Below are positions 42,032 to 50,348 of a stretch of 64,000 nt of DNA, one piece after another (positions within the stretch are counted from its first letter, which is position 1; each line of letters starts with the position of its first letter). Under the pieces are notes generated by a model that searched no databases, had not been told where the DNA came from, and saw only the letters and a program-made list of their open reading frames with translations. This DNA comes from Streptomyces sp. NRRL B-1140 (lineage in GTDB: Bacteria > Actinomycetota > Actinomycetes > Streptomycetales > Streptomycetaceae). Both the position numbers and the translations under genes were made by a program. The stretch spans positions 62,001 through 126,000 of the forward strand of contig NZ_LGEA01000094.1 in the NCBI RefSeq assembly GCF_001280065.1. Direction: 5' to 3'.

Positions 42032-43048
42032 ATGACCGAGAGCTTCCACCGCAGTGGCGAATACGAGAACCCTTACGAGGGTCAGCAGCAGGCCCCGGTG
42101 AACCCCGAGTGGCCGCCCCCGCCGGCGTACGCCCCGGCACACGCTCCGCATCCGAAGAAGCGCAACCGCGGCCCCCTGGCCCTGATCGCCGCCGTGGCGA
42201 TCGTCGCGGCGGCGATAGGCGGCGGCACCGCCTACGGCATCCAGGAACTGACCGGCAACGACACCGTCGCCTCCAGCTCCACCAGCACCAACGTGGTCCC
42301 CTCCAGCCAGAAGGGCACGGTCGCCGGGGTCGCGAAGGCGGTCAGCCCGAGCATCGTCGAGATCAGCGCCGAGTCCAACGCGGGGTCCTCCACCGGCTCC
42401 GGCGTGATCATCACCAGCGGCGGCGAGATCGTCACCAACAACCACGTCGTCGCCGGGGCCTCCAGGATCAAGGCGACGACCAGCGACGGCAAGTCGTACA
42501 CCGCGAAGGTCGTCGGCACCGACAGCAAGAAGGACCTGGCGCTGATCAAGCTGGAGAACGCCTCCGGCCTGAAGGCGGCCACGCTCGGCGACTCGGCCGG
42601 CATTCAGGTCGGCGACCAGGTCGTGGCGATCGGCTCCCCCGAGGGGCTGTCCGGCACTGTCACCAGCGGCATCATCTCGGCCCTCGACCGTGACGTCACC
42701 GTCCCGACCGAGGAGGGCCAGGACCAGGGCCAGCAGTGGGGGCAGGGCCAGGGGCAGGGCGACCAGTGGCCGTTCGAGTTCGGCGGACGCCAGTTCAACG
42801 GCGACACCGGCGACGACACCACGACGTACAAGGCCCTCCAGACCGACGCCTCCCTCAACCCGGGCAACTCCGGCGGCGCGCTGATCGACATGAACGGCAA
42901 CATCATCGGGATCAACTCCGCGATGTACTCGCCGGCCGGCCAGGCCTCCTCGTCCTCCGACGCGGGCAGCGTCGGCCTCGGCTTCGCCATCCCGATCAAC
43001 ACCGTCAAGGCCGACCTCGCGAAGCTGCGGGCGGGTTCGACCGACTGA
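42032..43048 (+). CDS. Membrane-anchored HtrA/trypsin-like serine protease
   Basis: 338 aa. Pro-rich cytoplasmic tail, membrane helix LALIAAVAIVAAAIGGGTAY at about 50-70, protease domain with His in TNNHVVAG (~137), Asp in KKDLALIKL (~168) and Ser in NPGNSGGALI (~279). No PDZ domain follows. A Gln/Gly-rich insert (EEGQDQGQQWGQGQGQGDQW) precedes the serine. It resembles PepD of mycobacteria, whose gene is controlled by MprAB. No ribosome site is obvious; the transcript may be nearly leaderless. Confidence 0.9.
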   Translation: MTESFHRSGEYENPYEGQQQAPVNPEWPPPPAYAPAHAPHPKKRNRGPLALIAAVAIVAAAIGGGTAYGIQELTGNDTVASSSTSTNVVPSSQKGTVAGVAKAVSPSIVEISAESNAGSSTGSGVIITSGGEIVTNNHVVAGASRIKATTSDGKSYTAKVVGTDSKKDLALIKLENASGLKAATLGDSAGIQVGDQVVAIGSPEGLSGTVTSGIISALDRDVTVPTEEGQDQGQQWGQGQGQGDQWPFEFGGRQFNGDTGDDTTTYKALQTDASLNPGNSGGALIDMNGNIIGINSAMYSPAGQASSSSDAGSVGLGFAIPINTVKADLAKLRAGSTD

Positions 43049-43095
43049 GTCCCGGCCATCGACAGCTCGACAGCTCGACAGCGAGGAGTACGGCG

Positions 43096-43278
43096 ATGAT
43101 CCAGCAGGTGGTGCACACGGAGCCGGGCGGGGACCCGGCGGCGGTGGGGTTGGCGTTGGCGGTGGCGTACGCCCTGCACCCGGCGACGGCCCGGGCGGCC
43201 GAGGTGGCGCCGGCGGCCACGACGCCGCGCCGGACGGGCCGCTCCGCGAGGGCGCGACGCCGGGCGGGACGAGGCTGA
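43096..43278 (+). CDS. Small basic hypothetical protein
   Basis: 60 aa, MIQQVVHTEPGGDPAAVGLA, hydrophobic middle and Arg-rich tail (RRTGRSARARRRAGRG). GAGGAG precedes the ATG at good spacing. Between the protease and the response-regulator genes. No family recognised; could be real because of its ribosome site. Confidence 0.45.
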   Translation: MIQQVVHTEPGGDPAAVGLALAVAYALHPATARAAEVAPAATTPRRTGRSARARRRAGRG

Positions 43279-43370
43279 GGCACGTCCCGCCGCAGCCCGC
43301 AGGCGTGCGACGCTGAGGGCGTCAGAGGAGCAGCACCCCCGTCCCCCTTCACCCCCGAGGACCCCGAGCC

Positions 43371-44108
43371 ATGAGCCCCGCAGACGGCGACCGTGACCCG
43401 CAGCGCATCCTGATCGTCGACGACGAGCCGGCCGTACGCGAAGCACTCCAGCGCAGCCTCGCGTTCGAGGGGTACGGGACCGAGGTCGCCGTCGACGGCG
43501 CGGACGCCCTGGACAAGGCGGCGGCCTACCGGCCCGACCTGGTGGTCCTCGACATCCAGATGCCACGCATGGACGGCCTGACGGCGGCACGCCGCATCCG
43601 CGCCACCGGCGACACCACGCCGATCCTCATGCTCACGGCCCGCGACACGGTCGGCGACCGGGTCACCGGCCTCGACGCGGGCGCCGACGACTACCTGGTC
43701 AAGCCCTTCGAACTGGACGAACTCTTCGCCCGGATCCGCGCCCTCCTGCGCCGCAGCTCCTACGCGGCGGCCGTGGGTGCGGCCGGCCCGGCCGACGAGG
43801 ACGCGCTCACCTTCGCCGACCTGCGCATGGACCTCTCGACACGGGAGGTCACCCGGGGCGAGCGCCAGGTGGAGCTGACCCGCACCGAGTTCACGCTCCT
43901 GGAGATGTTCATGGCGCACCCGCGCCAGGTCCTCACCCGGGAGCAGATCCTCAAGGCCGTCTGGGGCTTCGACTTCGAGCCGTCGTCGAACTCCCTCGAC
44001 GTGTACGTGATGTACCTGCGCCGCAAGACCGAGGCGGGCGGGGAGCCGCGCCTCGTCCACACGGTGCGGGGGGTCGGCTACGTGCTGCGGCAGGGCGGCG
44101 CCGAGTGA
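43371..44108 (+). CDS. MprA-like OmpR-family response regulator
   Basis: 245 aa. Receiver with [20 protein letters not shown], phospho-acceptor Asp in [14 protein letters not shown] (~60) and Lys in [14 protein letters not shown]. Winged helix: [40 protein letters not shown]. Genes overlap with the kinase gene (stop/start). Pairs with the direct-repeat box and protease upstream: an extracytoplasmic stress circuit by analogy with MprAB-PepD. Confidence 0.9.
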   Translation: MSPADGDRDPQRILIVDDEPAVREALQRSLAFEGYGTEVAVDGADALDKAAAYRPDLVVLDIQMPRMDGLTAARRIRATGDTTPILMLTARDTVGDRVTGLDAGADDYLVKPFELDELFARIRALLRRSSYAAAVGAAGPADEDALTFADLRMDLSTREVTRGERQVELTRTEFTLLEMFMAHPRQVLTREQILKAVWGFDFEPSSNSLDVYVMYLRRKTEAGGEPRLVHTVRGVGYVLRQGGAE

Positions 44109-45580
44109 GTTCCCGGACGGTCCTGCGGCGGTTCCGCTCCCTGCCGATCCGCTCCCGGCTGGCCCTGCTGGTGGCGGCGGCGGTGGCGTTCGCGGTGGCG
44201 GCGGTGTCGGTGACCTGCTGGTTCATCGTGCAGGGGAAGCTGTACGACGAGATCGACAACGACCTGAAGTCGTCGGTCGCGCCGCTGCGTCCGGGCGAGG
44301 TCCAGGCGCTCACCCACACGTGCCGTCAGACGCCTTCCGACTCGCTGGGCATGGGGTCACGGCCCAAGACCTACGGGCAGCTGGTCCGCGTCGACGGCAA
44401 GCTGTGTCTCTTCCCGACCTCCACGACCCAGGTGCGCGTCACCGGCGACGACAAAGCCGTGGCCGCGAACCCCGACCCGAACCAGGGCCGCATCCGCGAC
44501 GGCACCGACGAGGACGGCAACAAGCTGCGTGTCCTGACGACTGCGGTCGTCATCAAGGACGACGACCTGCCCCCGGGCGTCGCCGCCGACTACTCCCTCG
44601 TCATCGCGCTGCCGCTCAAGGGCACCCAGTCCACGCTCAACGAGCTGGCCCTGATCCTCCTCCTGGTCTCCGGCGTGGGGGTCCTCGGCGCCGGAGCCGC
44701 CGGTCTGGCCGTCGCCCGGGCCGGTCTGCGCCCCGTCGACAAGCTGACCGAGGCGGTCGAGCACGTGGCCCGTACGGAGGACCTGCACATCCGCATCCCC
44801 GTGGAGGACGACAGCGAGGACGAGATCGCCCGCCTGTCCCGGTCCTTCAACTCGATGACGTCGGCGCTGGCCAGCTCCCAGGAGCTCCAGCAGCAGCTGA
44901 TCGCGGACGCGGGCCACGAACTCCGCACCCCCCTCACGTCCCTCCGTACCAACATCGAACTCCTCACCCGCAGCGAGGAGACGGGCCGCCCCATCCCCGA
45001 GGCGGACCGCAGGGCGCTGCTCGCGTCGGTGAAGGCGCAGATGACGGAGCTGGCCGCGCTCATCGGCGACCTCCAGGAACTGTCCCGCCCCGACACGGGC
45101 CAGCACGGGAGCCGGACCCAGATCGTCGCCTGGCAGGACACGGTCGAGTCGGCACTGCGGCGGGCCCGGCTGCGGGGCCCGGAACTGACGATCACGGCGG
45201 AGATCGAGCCCTGGTTCGTCCGCGCGGAACCCTCCGCTCTGGAACGGGCGATGGTCAACATCCTGGACAACGCCGTGAAGTTCAGCCCGGGGGGAGGCAC
45301 GATCGACGTACGCCTCGCCTCGGGCACCCTCACGGTCCGCGACCACGGCCCGGGCATCCCCGCCGACGAACTCCCCCACGTCTTCGACCGCTTCTGGCGC
45401 TCCCCGAGCGCACGGGCCCTCCCGGGCTCGGGACTGGGCCTGTCGATCGTGGCCCGCACGGTGCAGCAGGCGGGCGGCGAGGTGACCCTCACCCCGGCGG
45501 AGGGCGGCGGCACGACGGTGACGGTACGACTGCCGGGGGCGTCGGTGCCGCCGCCGGAGGACCCTCCTGCCTCGGCCTGA
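44105..45580 (+). CDS. MprB-like sensor histidine kinase
   Basis: 491 aa. Membrane helix [20 protein letters not shown] (~20-40), extracytoplasmic sensor of about 130 aa with two cysteines, second helix [24 protein letters not shown] ([20 protein letters not shown]), phospho-His in [20 protein letters not shown], ATPase boxes [15 protein letters not shown] and [20 protein letters not shown], then [17 protein letters not shown] start overlaps the response-regulator stop. Confidence 0.9.
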   Translation: MSSRTVLRRFRSLPIRSRLALLVAAAVAFAVAAVSVTCWFIVQGKLYDEIDNDLKSSVAPLRPGEVQALTHTCRQTPSDSLGMGSRPKTYGQLVRVDGKLCLFPTSTTQVRVTGDDKAVAANPDPNQGRIRDGTDEDGNKLRVLTTAVVIKDDDLPPGVAADYSLVIALPLKGTQSTLNELALILLLVSGVGVLGAGAAGLAVARAGLRPVDKLTEAVEHVARTEDLHIRIPVEDDSEDEIARLSRSFNSMTSALASSQELQQQLIADAGHELRTPLTSLRTNIELLTRSEETGRPIPEADRRALLASVKAQMTELAALIGDLQELSRPDTGQHGSRTQIVAWQDTVESALRRARLRGPELTITAEIEPWFVRAEPSALERAMVNILDNAVKFSPGGGTIDVRLASGTLTVRDHGPGIPADELPHVFDRFWRSPSARALPGSGLGLSIVARTVQQAGGEVTLTPAEGGGTTVTVRLPGASVPPPEDPPASA

Positions 45581-45817
45581 TCCCGACCAGGGAGCGTCTG
45601 GGCCACCGTTGCCTCTGCCTGCCAGACCCTCGTGCCCTCCTCGTGGCCGATGCGCTCCGCTTCCCCTCCGGTCTGAGCCGCAGCGCCCGACAAACGAGGA
45701 CATCTCACCCACCCAGCTGTCGATGTCCTGTCATACCCATCAGTAGCGCACACTCCTGCCGCTGTTCTGACATCTTCATCGCCGTCACAGAACGACAAGC
45801 AGGAGTGAGCCCCCCAC

Positions 45818-46666
45818 ATGCGCCTCATCCGCACGTCAACTCTCAGGAAATGCGGCATAGTTGCCGCCTCCACCGCCTTCGCCGTCACCGGACTGCTCAC
45901 CGGTGCGGGCACCGCCGCCGCCGGGCCCGCCGGGGCGACCGACATCCGGGGTGTGGACCCCGGGGACACCGACCTGATGATCGAGCGGCTCTGCGGCCAG
46001 GAGACGAGTCTGACGGGCGTGTACGGCGCCCTCAACGTCGACACCGGCGAGTTCAAGACCCGGGACGAGTACCTGCGGGACGTCATCGGGCTGTGGGCGC
46101 CCGCGGGGCCGTGGGAGCTGTTCCGCGGCTGGTGCGGGTACGCCGAGGCCTCGACCTGGTCCATCAAGGGCGACACCGTCCGCACGTCCCGGTGGATCGG
46201 CAACCAGGGCTCCGCCGACGACAAGGAGACCTTCGTCAGCAGCTACAGCACCAAGACCTTCGCGAAGAAGAGCGTGGGCGGCTCCATCAGCCTCTCCCTC
46301 GCCAAGAGCATCTTCAGCGGGACCGTGGGCGGCAGCGCCGGCTACGAGTGGGGCTGGGAGAAGGAGTCCAAGTTCGAGACCCGCAGCGAGAAGACCATCC
46401 CGCCGTGCCGGCAGGTCGCCGTGACCTGGACGCCGTACCAGCGCGTGGTGCGCGTCAACCCCGTCTTCCACGTCGAGGACTACCAGTGGAACAAGGGCGA
46501 CGGGGACCGGACCGTGCACAGCTGGCGTGACCGGGGCTACCAGACCGTCTACTCGCACGGGTACTACATCGACGGCATCTCAGACAAGCTCCTGCCCAGC
46601 GGCCAGCCCGACGGCCGAGAGGACAAGATCGAGGAGAAGCTCGACCCCGAGTCCTGCACCCAGTAG
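45818..46666 (+). CDS. Secreted protein with possible aerolysin/ETX-type fold
   Basis: 282 aa. Signal peptide of about 35 aa (MRLIRTSTLRKCGIVAASTA ... AGTAAAG). The mature part contains YSTKTFAKKSVGGSISLSLA, then KSIFSGTVGGSAGYEWGWEK and ESKFETRSEKTIPPCRQVAV, a run of alternating Ser/Thr/Gly and hydrophobic residues ending in a T.PPC/G-K/Q-V pattern, as in the insertion loop and following strand of epsilon-toxin/aerolysin relatives. Cysteines suggest disulfides. Next to plant-polysaccharide-degrading enzymes. Structural comparison is needed; the family call is tentative. Confidence 0.6.
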   Translation: MRLIRTSTLRKCGIVAASTAFAVTGLLTGAGTAAAGPAGATDIRGVDPGDTDLMIERLCGQETSLTGVYGALNVDTGEFKTRDEYLRDVIGLWAPAGPWELFRGWCGYAEASTWSIKGDTVRTSRWIGNQGSADDKETFVSSYSTKTFAKKSVGGSISLSLAKSIFSGTVGGSAGYEWGWEKESKFETRSEKTIPPCRQVAVTWTPYQRVVRVNPVFHVEDYQWNKGDGDRTVHSWRDRGYQTVYSHGYYIDGISDKLLPSGQPDGREDKIEEKLDPESCTQ

Positions 46667-46684
46667 GGCACACCGGCAACCTTT

Positions 46685-46727
46685 CCGTGTGGGGCGGCGA
46701 CTGTTCAGCGGTCATTCCCCCACACGG
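46685..46727. terminator. Long-loop inverted repeat between secreted-protein genes
   Basis: Arms CCGTGTGGGG (46685-46694) and CCCCACACGG (46718-46727). Lies 18 bp past the aerolysin-like gene and 14 bp before the pectinesterase ATG. Confidence 0.5.
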
Positions 46728-46740
46728 AACGGATCGCCGC

Positions 46741-47832
46741 ATGAGTGAGCCGCGCAGCAAGGCCCGTCGCCGTCACCGCAGAAGCCGCGCCCACCTGGCA
46801 GTCGGGATCCCCCTCGCCCTGGCCGCCGCCGCCACGGCCGCCTCCACATCCGCCGTATCCGCCAAGGCCTCCGCCGCCACCACCCTCACCGTCGCCCAGG
46901 ACGGCAGCGGTCAGTACCGCACCGTCCAGGCCGCCGTGAACGCCGTGCCCGCGAACAACCCCTCGCGCGTGGTGATCGCCGTGAAGCCGGGGACGTACCG
47001 GGAACTGGTGAAGGTGCCGTCGAACAAGCCGCACGTCACCATCCAGGGAACGGGCGGGAGCCGCAAGGACACCACCATCGTCTACAACAACGCGTCGGGC
47101 ACCCCCAAGCCCGGCGGCGGCACCTACGGCACGGGCGGCAGCGCCACCGTCGCCGTCGAGGCCGACGACTTCCAGGCGCGCAACCTGACCATCTCCAACG
47201 ACTTCGACGAGAAGGCCAACCAGCACTTCAAGGACCATCAGGCCGTCGCCCTGCGGACCGCCGCCGACAAGGTGTTCCTGGACGGGATCATCGTCAGCGG
47301 GGACCAGGACACCCTGCTGCTCGACACCGCGTCGAAGGACCGGCTGGGCCGGGTGTACGTCTCCAACTCCTACGTGATCGGCAACGTCGACTTCATCTTC
47401 GGCCGGGCCACGGCCGTCGTCGACAAGTCCGTGATCACGCTGAAGAAGCGCTGGGACGGCACCTCGGCCGGGTACATCGCCGCGCCGAGCACCGCGGCGA
47501 ACCGCAGGGGCTTCCTGATCGCCGACTCCACCGTGAACGGCGATGTGTCGGCCGGGACCTTCTACCTCGGACGGCCCTGGCACGCCGGCGGGGACGCGTC
47601 CCTCGATCCGCAGGCCACCGTCCGCAACACCAGCCTGAGCAACGCGGTCAAGTCGACCCCGTGGACCGACATGAGCGGGTTCTCGTGGAAGGACGACCGG
47701 TTCGCCGAGTACAAGAACCACGGCGCGGGGGCGGGCGGCGCGAGCAGCAACCGGCCCCATCTGAGCGACGCGCAGGCCGCGGACCAGGAGGTCGCGGACT
47801 GGCTCGCGGGCTGGACGCCTTCGGCGTCCTGA
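46741..47832 (+). CDS. Secreted pectin methylesterase (CE8)
   Basis: 363 aa. Signal peptide with twin-Arg-like basic start (RRRHRRSRAHLAVGIPLALA) cleaved near SAKASA. Pectinesterase motifs: GTYRELVKVPS, GDQDTLLLDT, GNVDFIFGRA, YLGRPWHAGG, with catalytic Asp residues in the second and third. Demethylates pectin, releasing methanol. No strong ribosome site. Confidence 0.92.
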   Translation: MSEPRSKARRRHRRSRAHLAVGIPLALAAAATAASTSAVSAKASAATTLTVAQDGSGQYRTVQAAVNAVPANNPSRVVIAVKPGTYRELVKVPSNKPHVTIQGTGGSRKDTTIVYNNASGTPKPGGGTYGTGGSATVAVEADDFQARNLTISNDFDEKANQHFKDHQAVALRTAADKVFLDGIIVSGDQDTLLLDTASKDRLGRVYVSNSYVIGNVDFIFGRATAVVDKSVITLKKRWDGTSAGYIAAPSTAANRRGFLIADSTVNGDVSAGTFYLGRPWHAGGDASLDPQATVRNTSLSNAVKSTPWTDMSGFSWKDDRFAEYKNHGAGAGGASSNRPHLSDAQAADQEVADWLAGWTPSAS

Positions 47833-47838
47833 ACGGCT

Positions 47839-47881
47839 CCCTTCCGGGTCCGGCTGACGAGCGGCGCCGGACCCGGAAGGG
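47839..47881. terminator. Bidirectional terminator between pectinesterase and GH5 genes
   Basis: Perfect 15-bp arms CCCTTCCGGGTCCGG (47839-47853) and CCGGACCCGGAAGGG (47867-47881) between convergent stops. Confidence 0.8.
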
Positions 47882-47899
47882 CCACCATCTCGAGGGTGA

Positions 47900-48931
47900 C
47901 TACTGCTTCCAGGCGTAGTGCAGCCGGTCCAGGCCGCTCTGGTTGTTCACCGTCAGGCTGAGCTTGGTGCCCGTGCCCTGGAGCGTGGTGAGGGAGTAGG
48001 TGTCACCGTTGCGCAGGCCGGGCCAGTAGACCGAGCCGAGGCCCAGTTCCCGGATGGTGTCGGTCGCGGCCTGGATGTAGGCGATCTCGTTGGAGGTGCC
48101 CACCGGGCCGTTGTAGTCCAGGCCGGTGGTCATCGACGCGCCGAACTCGTCGAGGATCGTGCGGGACGCGCAGTCGCCGATGCGGCTCTTGAAGTCGGCC
48201 TTCCACTGCTCGACGCTGGCCCAGTCGGTGTGCCAGAAGCCGTAGTTGTGCAGGGCCAGGCGGACGCCCTTGAGGCGTGGGTCGGCGCAGACCGGCTTGA
48301 CGTCCTCGCTGTACTTGTAGCCGCCGATCAGGATCCGGTCCCGGGGCACGTCGCGGTGGGTGGTCACCCACTTCGCGGCGATGTCGGTCCACTCCTGCGC
48401 GGTGTAGCCGAACGGCTCGTTCATCGGCTCGAAGTACACCTTGGAGTTGCCGGCGTAGGCGGTGGTGATCCGCTTCCACATCCGGTCCCAGGTGGCCTGG
48501 TCGTCGATCTTGCCGTCCTTGGCGTTGTCGGCCTCCCAGTAGCCCAGGATGACCTTGAAGCCCTTGGCGGTGGCGGCGTCGATCGCGCCCCGGTACGACT
48601 TCCAGAACGGCCCGTTCACCGAGGTCGGGTTGACCGGGAGGCGGACGGTGTTGGCGCCGAGCTTGGAGAACCCGCCGATGATCGCCTTGGACCTGGCGTA
48701 GGTCGTGGCGTAGCTGTCGGAGGTGGACAGGCCCGAGGGCACGACCGCGTCGTGGGCGTAGTTGTCGCGCGGGTCGGCCCAGTTGACGCCCTTGAAGTCG
48801 CTGACGGGCGGTGGGGTGGGACGGTGGGTGGGAGAGGCGGCCGCGGGGGAGGCGAACGCCCCGCCGAATGCCGTGACGCAGGCCAGGAGCGCCCCCGCGG
48901 CGGCTGTCCCACGCTGGTTCTTGTCGGACAC
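47900..48931 (-). CDS. Secreted glycoside hydrolase family 5 enzyme
   Basis: 343 aa. Signal peptide to about residue 32, then a (beta/alpha)8 domain: GANTVRLPVNPTS, acid/base Glu in YFEPMNEPFGY, His-Tyr motif LALHNYGFWH and nucleophile Glu in ILDEFGASMTTG. No separate binding module. GH5 enzymes act on cellulose, mannan or related beta-glycans; the specificity is not clear. GTG after AAGGGGAT. Confidence 0.88.
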   Translation of the reverse strand: MSDKNQRGTAAAGALLACVTAFGGAFASPAAASPTHRPTPPPVSDFKGVNWADPRDNYAHDAVVPSGLSTSDSYATTYARSKAIIGGFSKLGANTVRLPVNPTSVNGPFWKSYRGAIDAATAKGFKVILGYWEADNAKDGKIDDQATWDRMWKRITTAYAGNSKVYFEPMNEPFGYTAQEWTDIAAKWVTTHRDVPRDRILIGGYKYSEDVKPVCADPRLKGVRLALHNYGFWHTDWASVEQWKADFKSRIGDCASRTILDEFGASMTTGLDYNGPVGTSNEIAYIQAATDTIRELGLGSVYWPGLRNGDTYSLTTLQGTGTKLSLTVNNQSGLDRLHYAWKQ

Positions 48932-49078
48932 GACATCCCCTTCTGAGCAGGTGCAAGGATGAGCGACCGCCGGACGGCCCGCTCATGGGAGCACGAAACT
49001 AGAAGGGAACTCGAACAGAGGTCAACACATCAGCACATAAAGTTTCACCCAGATGGTGATCCGCCTGCCTCGGCCCGC

Positions 49079-50290
49079 TCAGCCGCCCACCGTCAGCCCC
49101 GAGCCCGACAGCCGCACCCGGATGCCGTCCTGCTCCACCCGTACGTCCTCCAGCTTCACGTTCCCCTGCTCCGGCTTCGGCAGTTCGAAGGCCAGCGCGA
49201 GCCGGTCGGCCAGGACCGGGCGGGTCAGGCGGGACAACTCCCCGAGGAGGGCGGGGTCGAGGCCGAGGCTCTTGAGCACGCCGGGGTTGTCCAGGGCGAG
49301 GTCGATGAGGTTCAGGCGTTCGGCCTGGCGGGCGAAGCGCGGGGAGCCGGTCAGCTCGGTGAGCTTGCCGTCGTCGGCCAGGGCCTCGTTGACGGCCGCC
49401 TCGGGCACGCCCATCCGCCGCACGATGGCGGGGACCGACAGCAGGGCCTTGGCCTTCCGGGTCTCCCGGGCCAGGTCGGCGGACGCCTCGGGCGTCAGGT
49501 GCAGCCCTTCCGAGGCGCGCTTGCCGGGGCGGTAGGTCGCCAGGTCCCCGATGTCCAGGCGCATGCCGCCGATCTCGGTGGCGATGCCCCGCTCGCCCTG
49601 CCGCTGGATCCGGGCCTCGGCCCGCAGCCTCAGGTCGTGCCCGGCGACGGGCAGGGTGCCGCGTGCCCGCACCCGGTCCCGGCCCTCGCCGGTGAACGTC
49701 ACCTGGGACGCTCCGAGTTCGCGGTTGAGGTCCTCGAAGGACAGCACGACGTCCCCGTCGAACCGGGGGACGTCGGCGCCGCGCACGGACGTCAGCCCTT
49801 CGGCGTTCAGCCGCACGTCATGGGCCGTGGCCGACACCTTCGCGAGCGAGACGCGGTCGGCGGCGACGTCCGGGACGGTCAGCTTCACCGACTCCAGCCG
49901 CTTGTCGGCGAGCTGGGTGAGGAAGGGGAAGCCGCCGATCTCCACCTCGGGCGCTGCGGCCAGGTCGAGGCGGTCCTTGAGGGTGTCGGCGGCCCGGTGC
50001 TCGGCGTACAGCACCGCCCAGCGGTCGCCGAGGGCGGCGAACGAGGCGAGGACGACCAGGCCGACGACCGCCTTCACCGCGAACGGCAAGCCAGCGAAAC
50101 GATTCTTCCGACGCCGCTTGCCGCCGCGGCGATGGTCCGGCGGGGCCCAGGCGTCCTCGGCGCCCGCAGTGCGTTCCTCCGGGAGGAACTCCTCCAGAGG
50201 GGTCTCCTCCAGAGGCCCGTCATCGAGGGCGGCGAGCTCCTCGTACGGGTTCGGACGGGGATGCGCATCGAGGTGGTGGGGGGTACGCAT
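49079..50290 (-). CDS. Large DUF2993 (LmeA-like) membrane-anchored protein
   Basis: 403 aa. Acidic cytoplasmic region, basic KRRRKNR, membrane helix AVKAVVGLVVLASFAALGDR, then the DUF2993 domain with ADTLKDRLDLAAAPEVEIGG and GGFPFLTQLADKRLESVKL. It shares GGFPFLTQ/GFPFLTQ with the shorter paralogue at 36680-37417. Possible envelope-lipid role, by analogy only. Confidence 0.82.
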   Translation of the reverse strand: MRTPHHLDAHPRPNPYEELAALDDGPLEETPLEEFLPEERTAGAEDAWAPPDHRRGGKRRRKNRFAGLPFAVKAVVGLVVLASFAALGDRWAVLYAEHRAADTLKDRLDLAAAPEVEIGGFPFLTQLADKRLESVKLTVPDVAADRVSLAKVSATAHDVRLNAEGLTSVRGADVPRFDGDVVLSFEDLNRELGASQVTFTGEGRDRVRARGTLPVAGHDLRLRAEARIQRQGERGIATEIGGMRLDIGDLATYRPGKRASEGLHLTPEASADLARETRKAKALLSVPAIVRRMGVPEAAVNEALADDGKLTELTGSPRFARQAERLNLIDLALDNPGVLKSLGLDPALLGELSRLTRPVLADRLALAFELPKPEQGNVKLEDVRVEQDGIRVRLSGSGLTVGG

Positions 50291-50348
50291 CGATCCATCC
50301 GACCATGCGCACCGGCCCCACCCGCAACTCGAACCGCCGGTATGCGAC

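Noticed and set aside
44320..46530. 736-codon plus-strand frame through the histidine kinase
   Set aside because: Frame shadow of the kinase and the next gene with Arg/Pro-rich composition.
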